A stretch of DNA of 5,179 nt, from assembly GCA_030596185.1 (NCBI GenBank), contig JAUVKP010000098.1:1-5179 (forward strand), given 5' to 3'. Under the pieces are notes generated by a model that saw nothing but the letters and a program-made list of their open reading frames with translations, had not been told where the DNA came from and ran no database searches. The translations under genes were made by a program, and so were the position numbers. Shown piece by piece: positions 4,644 through 5,179 of the stretch. Origin of the DNA: Fidelibacterota bacterium (GTDB lineage Bacteria > Fidelibacterota > Fidelibacteria > Fidelibacterales > Fidelibacteraceae). How positions within the stretch are numbered: position 1 is the stretch's first letter; every line of letters begins with the position of its first letter.

Positions 4644-5087
4644 ATGAGATCAAAAAACAAAAGAAGAGTATTATTTACCATACTCACCGTTTCACTTCTA
4701 GTTGCTGGACTTCTGTTATCAGGTTGCAGCGACAAGAAAGCTAAGGAAGAACCCACAAAAGCTTCGCTTGTCACTTCATCTGAAAAACTCCCTAAAATGG
4801 TTGATTTTTGGTCCCCGACCTGTCCGCCATGTAGAGCTATGATGCCTTTTCTTGAGGAATTACATGTTGAATATGTGCATGCATTTGAATTGGAAAAAGT
4901 TGACGTTTCACAAGCTGAAAATCAACAACGTTCAAGGGAAAATCAGATTCAATACATTCCCACTCAAATCTTTTATGACGAGAATGGGAAACAACTATTC
5001 CGCCATACCGGTTTCTTTTCAAAACAACAGATCTTGGACAAGTGGAAAGAACTGGGATACGAAATGGCGCTGAAAGCAAAAGATTAA
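4644..5087 (+). CDS. Lipoprotein thioredoxin with CPPC active site
   Basis: A 147-residue extracytoplasmic thioredoxin. The N-terminus has a basic head (RSKNKRR), a hydrophobic h-region (10-24) and lipobox LSGC (25-28), so Cys28 should be lipidated. Ser29 at +2 would favour the outer membrane under the E. coli sorting rule, which may not hold here. After a linker of about 20 residues comes the thioredoxin domain: MVDFWSPTCPPC (52-63; active-site Cys60 and Cys63), cis-proline in YIPTQIFYDENGK (104-116; Pro106), then a C-terminal helix entered by FFSKQQI. This HxGFxSK-like ending is typical of thioredoxins paired with CcdA-type carriers, but no ccdA follows. The ribosome site GAAAGGA (4631-4637) lies inside the end of the preceding gene, so translation is probably coupled. 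It is the last gene of the operon, before a strong terminator. Its role is probably thiol-disulfide exchange outside the inner membrane; the partner is unknown. Confidence 0.9.
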   Translation: MRSKNKRRVLFTILTVSLLVAGLLLSGCSDKKAKEEPTKASLVTSSEKLPKMVDFWSPTCPPCRAMMPFLEELHVEYVHAFELEKVDVSQAENQQRSRENQIQYIPTQIFYDENGKQLFRHTGFFSKQQILDKWKELGYEMALKAKD

Positions 5088-5112
5088 AGATAAAAGTAAA
5101 AAGATAAAAGTA
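5086..5112 (+). repeat. Direct repeat AAAGATAAAAGTA, two copies
   Basis: Thirteen bases, AAAGATAAAAGTA, occur at 5086-5098 and 5100-5112, giving a 14-base period that splits into heptamers AAGATAA, AAGTAAA, AAGATAA, AAGTAGG (5087-5114). The second copy extends to AAGATAAAAGTAGG, identical to 2809-2822. It begins in the last codon and stop of the lipoprotein gene and ends in the terminator. Confidence 0.7.
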
Positions 5113-5113
5113 G

Positions 5114-5140
5114 GGGCTCGACATGTCGAGCCCTTTTTAT
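5114..5140 (+). terminator. Intrinsic terminator of the arsR-permease-thioredoxin operon
   Basis: A perfect 20-base palindrome (5114-5133): GGGCTCGA, a CATG loop, and TCGAGCCC, followed by TTTTTATTATTT. The stem is 8 base pairs and could be extended slightly by G-U and A-U pairs at its base. It lies 26 bases after the last stop codon. An A-rich stretch on the upstream side means it could also serve a minus-strand gene beyond the right edge. Confidence 0.88.
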
Positions 5141-5179
5141 TATTTCAATTCTAATAAATATTTATGGTTGTTTTAATAG

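Noticed and set aside
5134..5179. Possible gene or element at the right edge, including the ATAAATATTTAT palindrome (5154-5165)
   Set aside because: It is AT-rich sequence with no start plus ribosome site and no long frame; the palindrome is the kind expected by chance in such composition.

Overview
The window looks like a bacterial chromosome segment of moderate to low GC. A lipoprotein signal with a Ser at +2, an OsmC-MeaB pair and three tRNAs without encoded CCA are all visible. The -10 elements read TATATT, one of them as TATATTTG, which fits the TAnnTTTG form known from Bacteroidetes. Heptanucleotide intergenic repeats also occur. Together these point loosely to a Gram-negative member of the Bacteroidetes/FCB side of the tree (for example Marinimicrobia- or Calditrichaeota-like). 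This is an inference; there is no rRNA or marker gene to fix it.

Layout. (1) Positions 1-978, minus strand: an OsmC-family peroxiredoxin-like protein followed, with a 4-base ATGA overlap, by the 5' part of a MeaB/ArgK-type GTPase that runs off the left edge. (2) Positions 979-1107: a divergent promoter region. (3) Positions 1108-1386, plus strand: tRNA-Gln(CTG), tRNA-Glu(CTC), tRNA-Arg(ACG), then an intrinsic terminator. (4) Positions 1435-2613, plus strand: an MFS transporter of unknown substrate. (5) Positions 2590-2757, minus strand: a 55-residue basic single-span membrane protein, converging on and overlapping the MFS gene end. (6) Positions 2758-3050: no gene, but degenerate heptamer repeats interrupted by two short, structured GC-richer segments. 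(7) Positions 3055-5133, plus strand: a promoter with an overlapping operator palindrome, then a tight four-gene operon (ArsR-type repressor, ArsP/COG0701-type permease, small CxxC thioredoxin-fold protein, lipoprotein thioredoxin), closed by a strong intrinsic terminator. Positions 5134-5179 are AT-rich with no gene visible.

The last operon is the most interesting part. The repressor carries the CVC thiol pair of As(III)/Sb(III)-sensing ArsR proteins and sits directly downstream of a palindrome covering its own -10. The permease carries the TPFCSCS signature. One redox protein should be cytoplasmic (CTKC) and one should be anchored outside the inner membrane (CPPC). The most economical reading is a metalloid- or organoarsenical-responsive efflux module with thiol-disulfide partners on both sides of the membrane. 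The CcdA/DsbD-type electron carrier often found next to such thioredoxins is absent here. The operon is bracketed by copies of a 14-base repeat.
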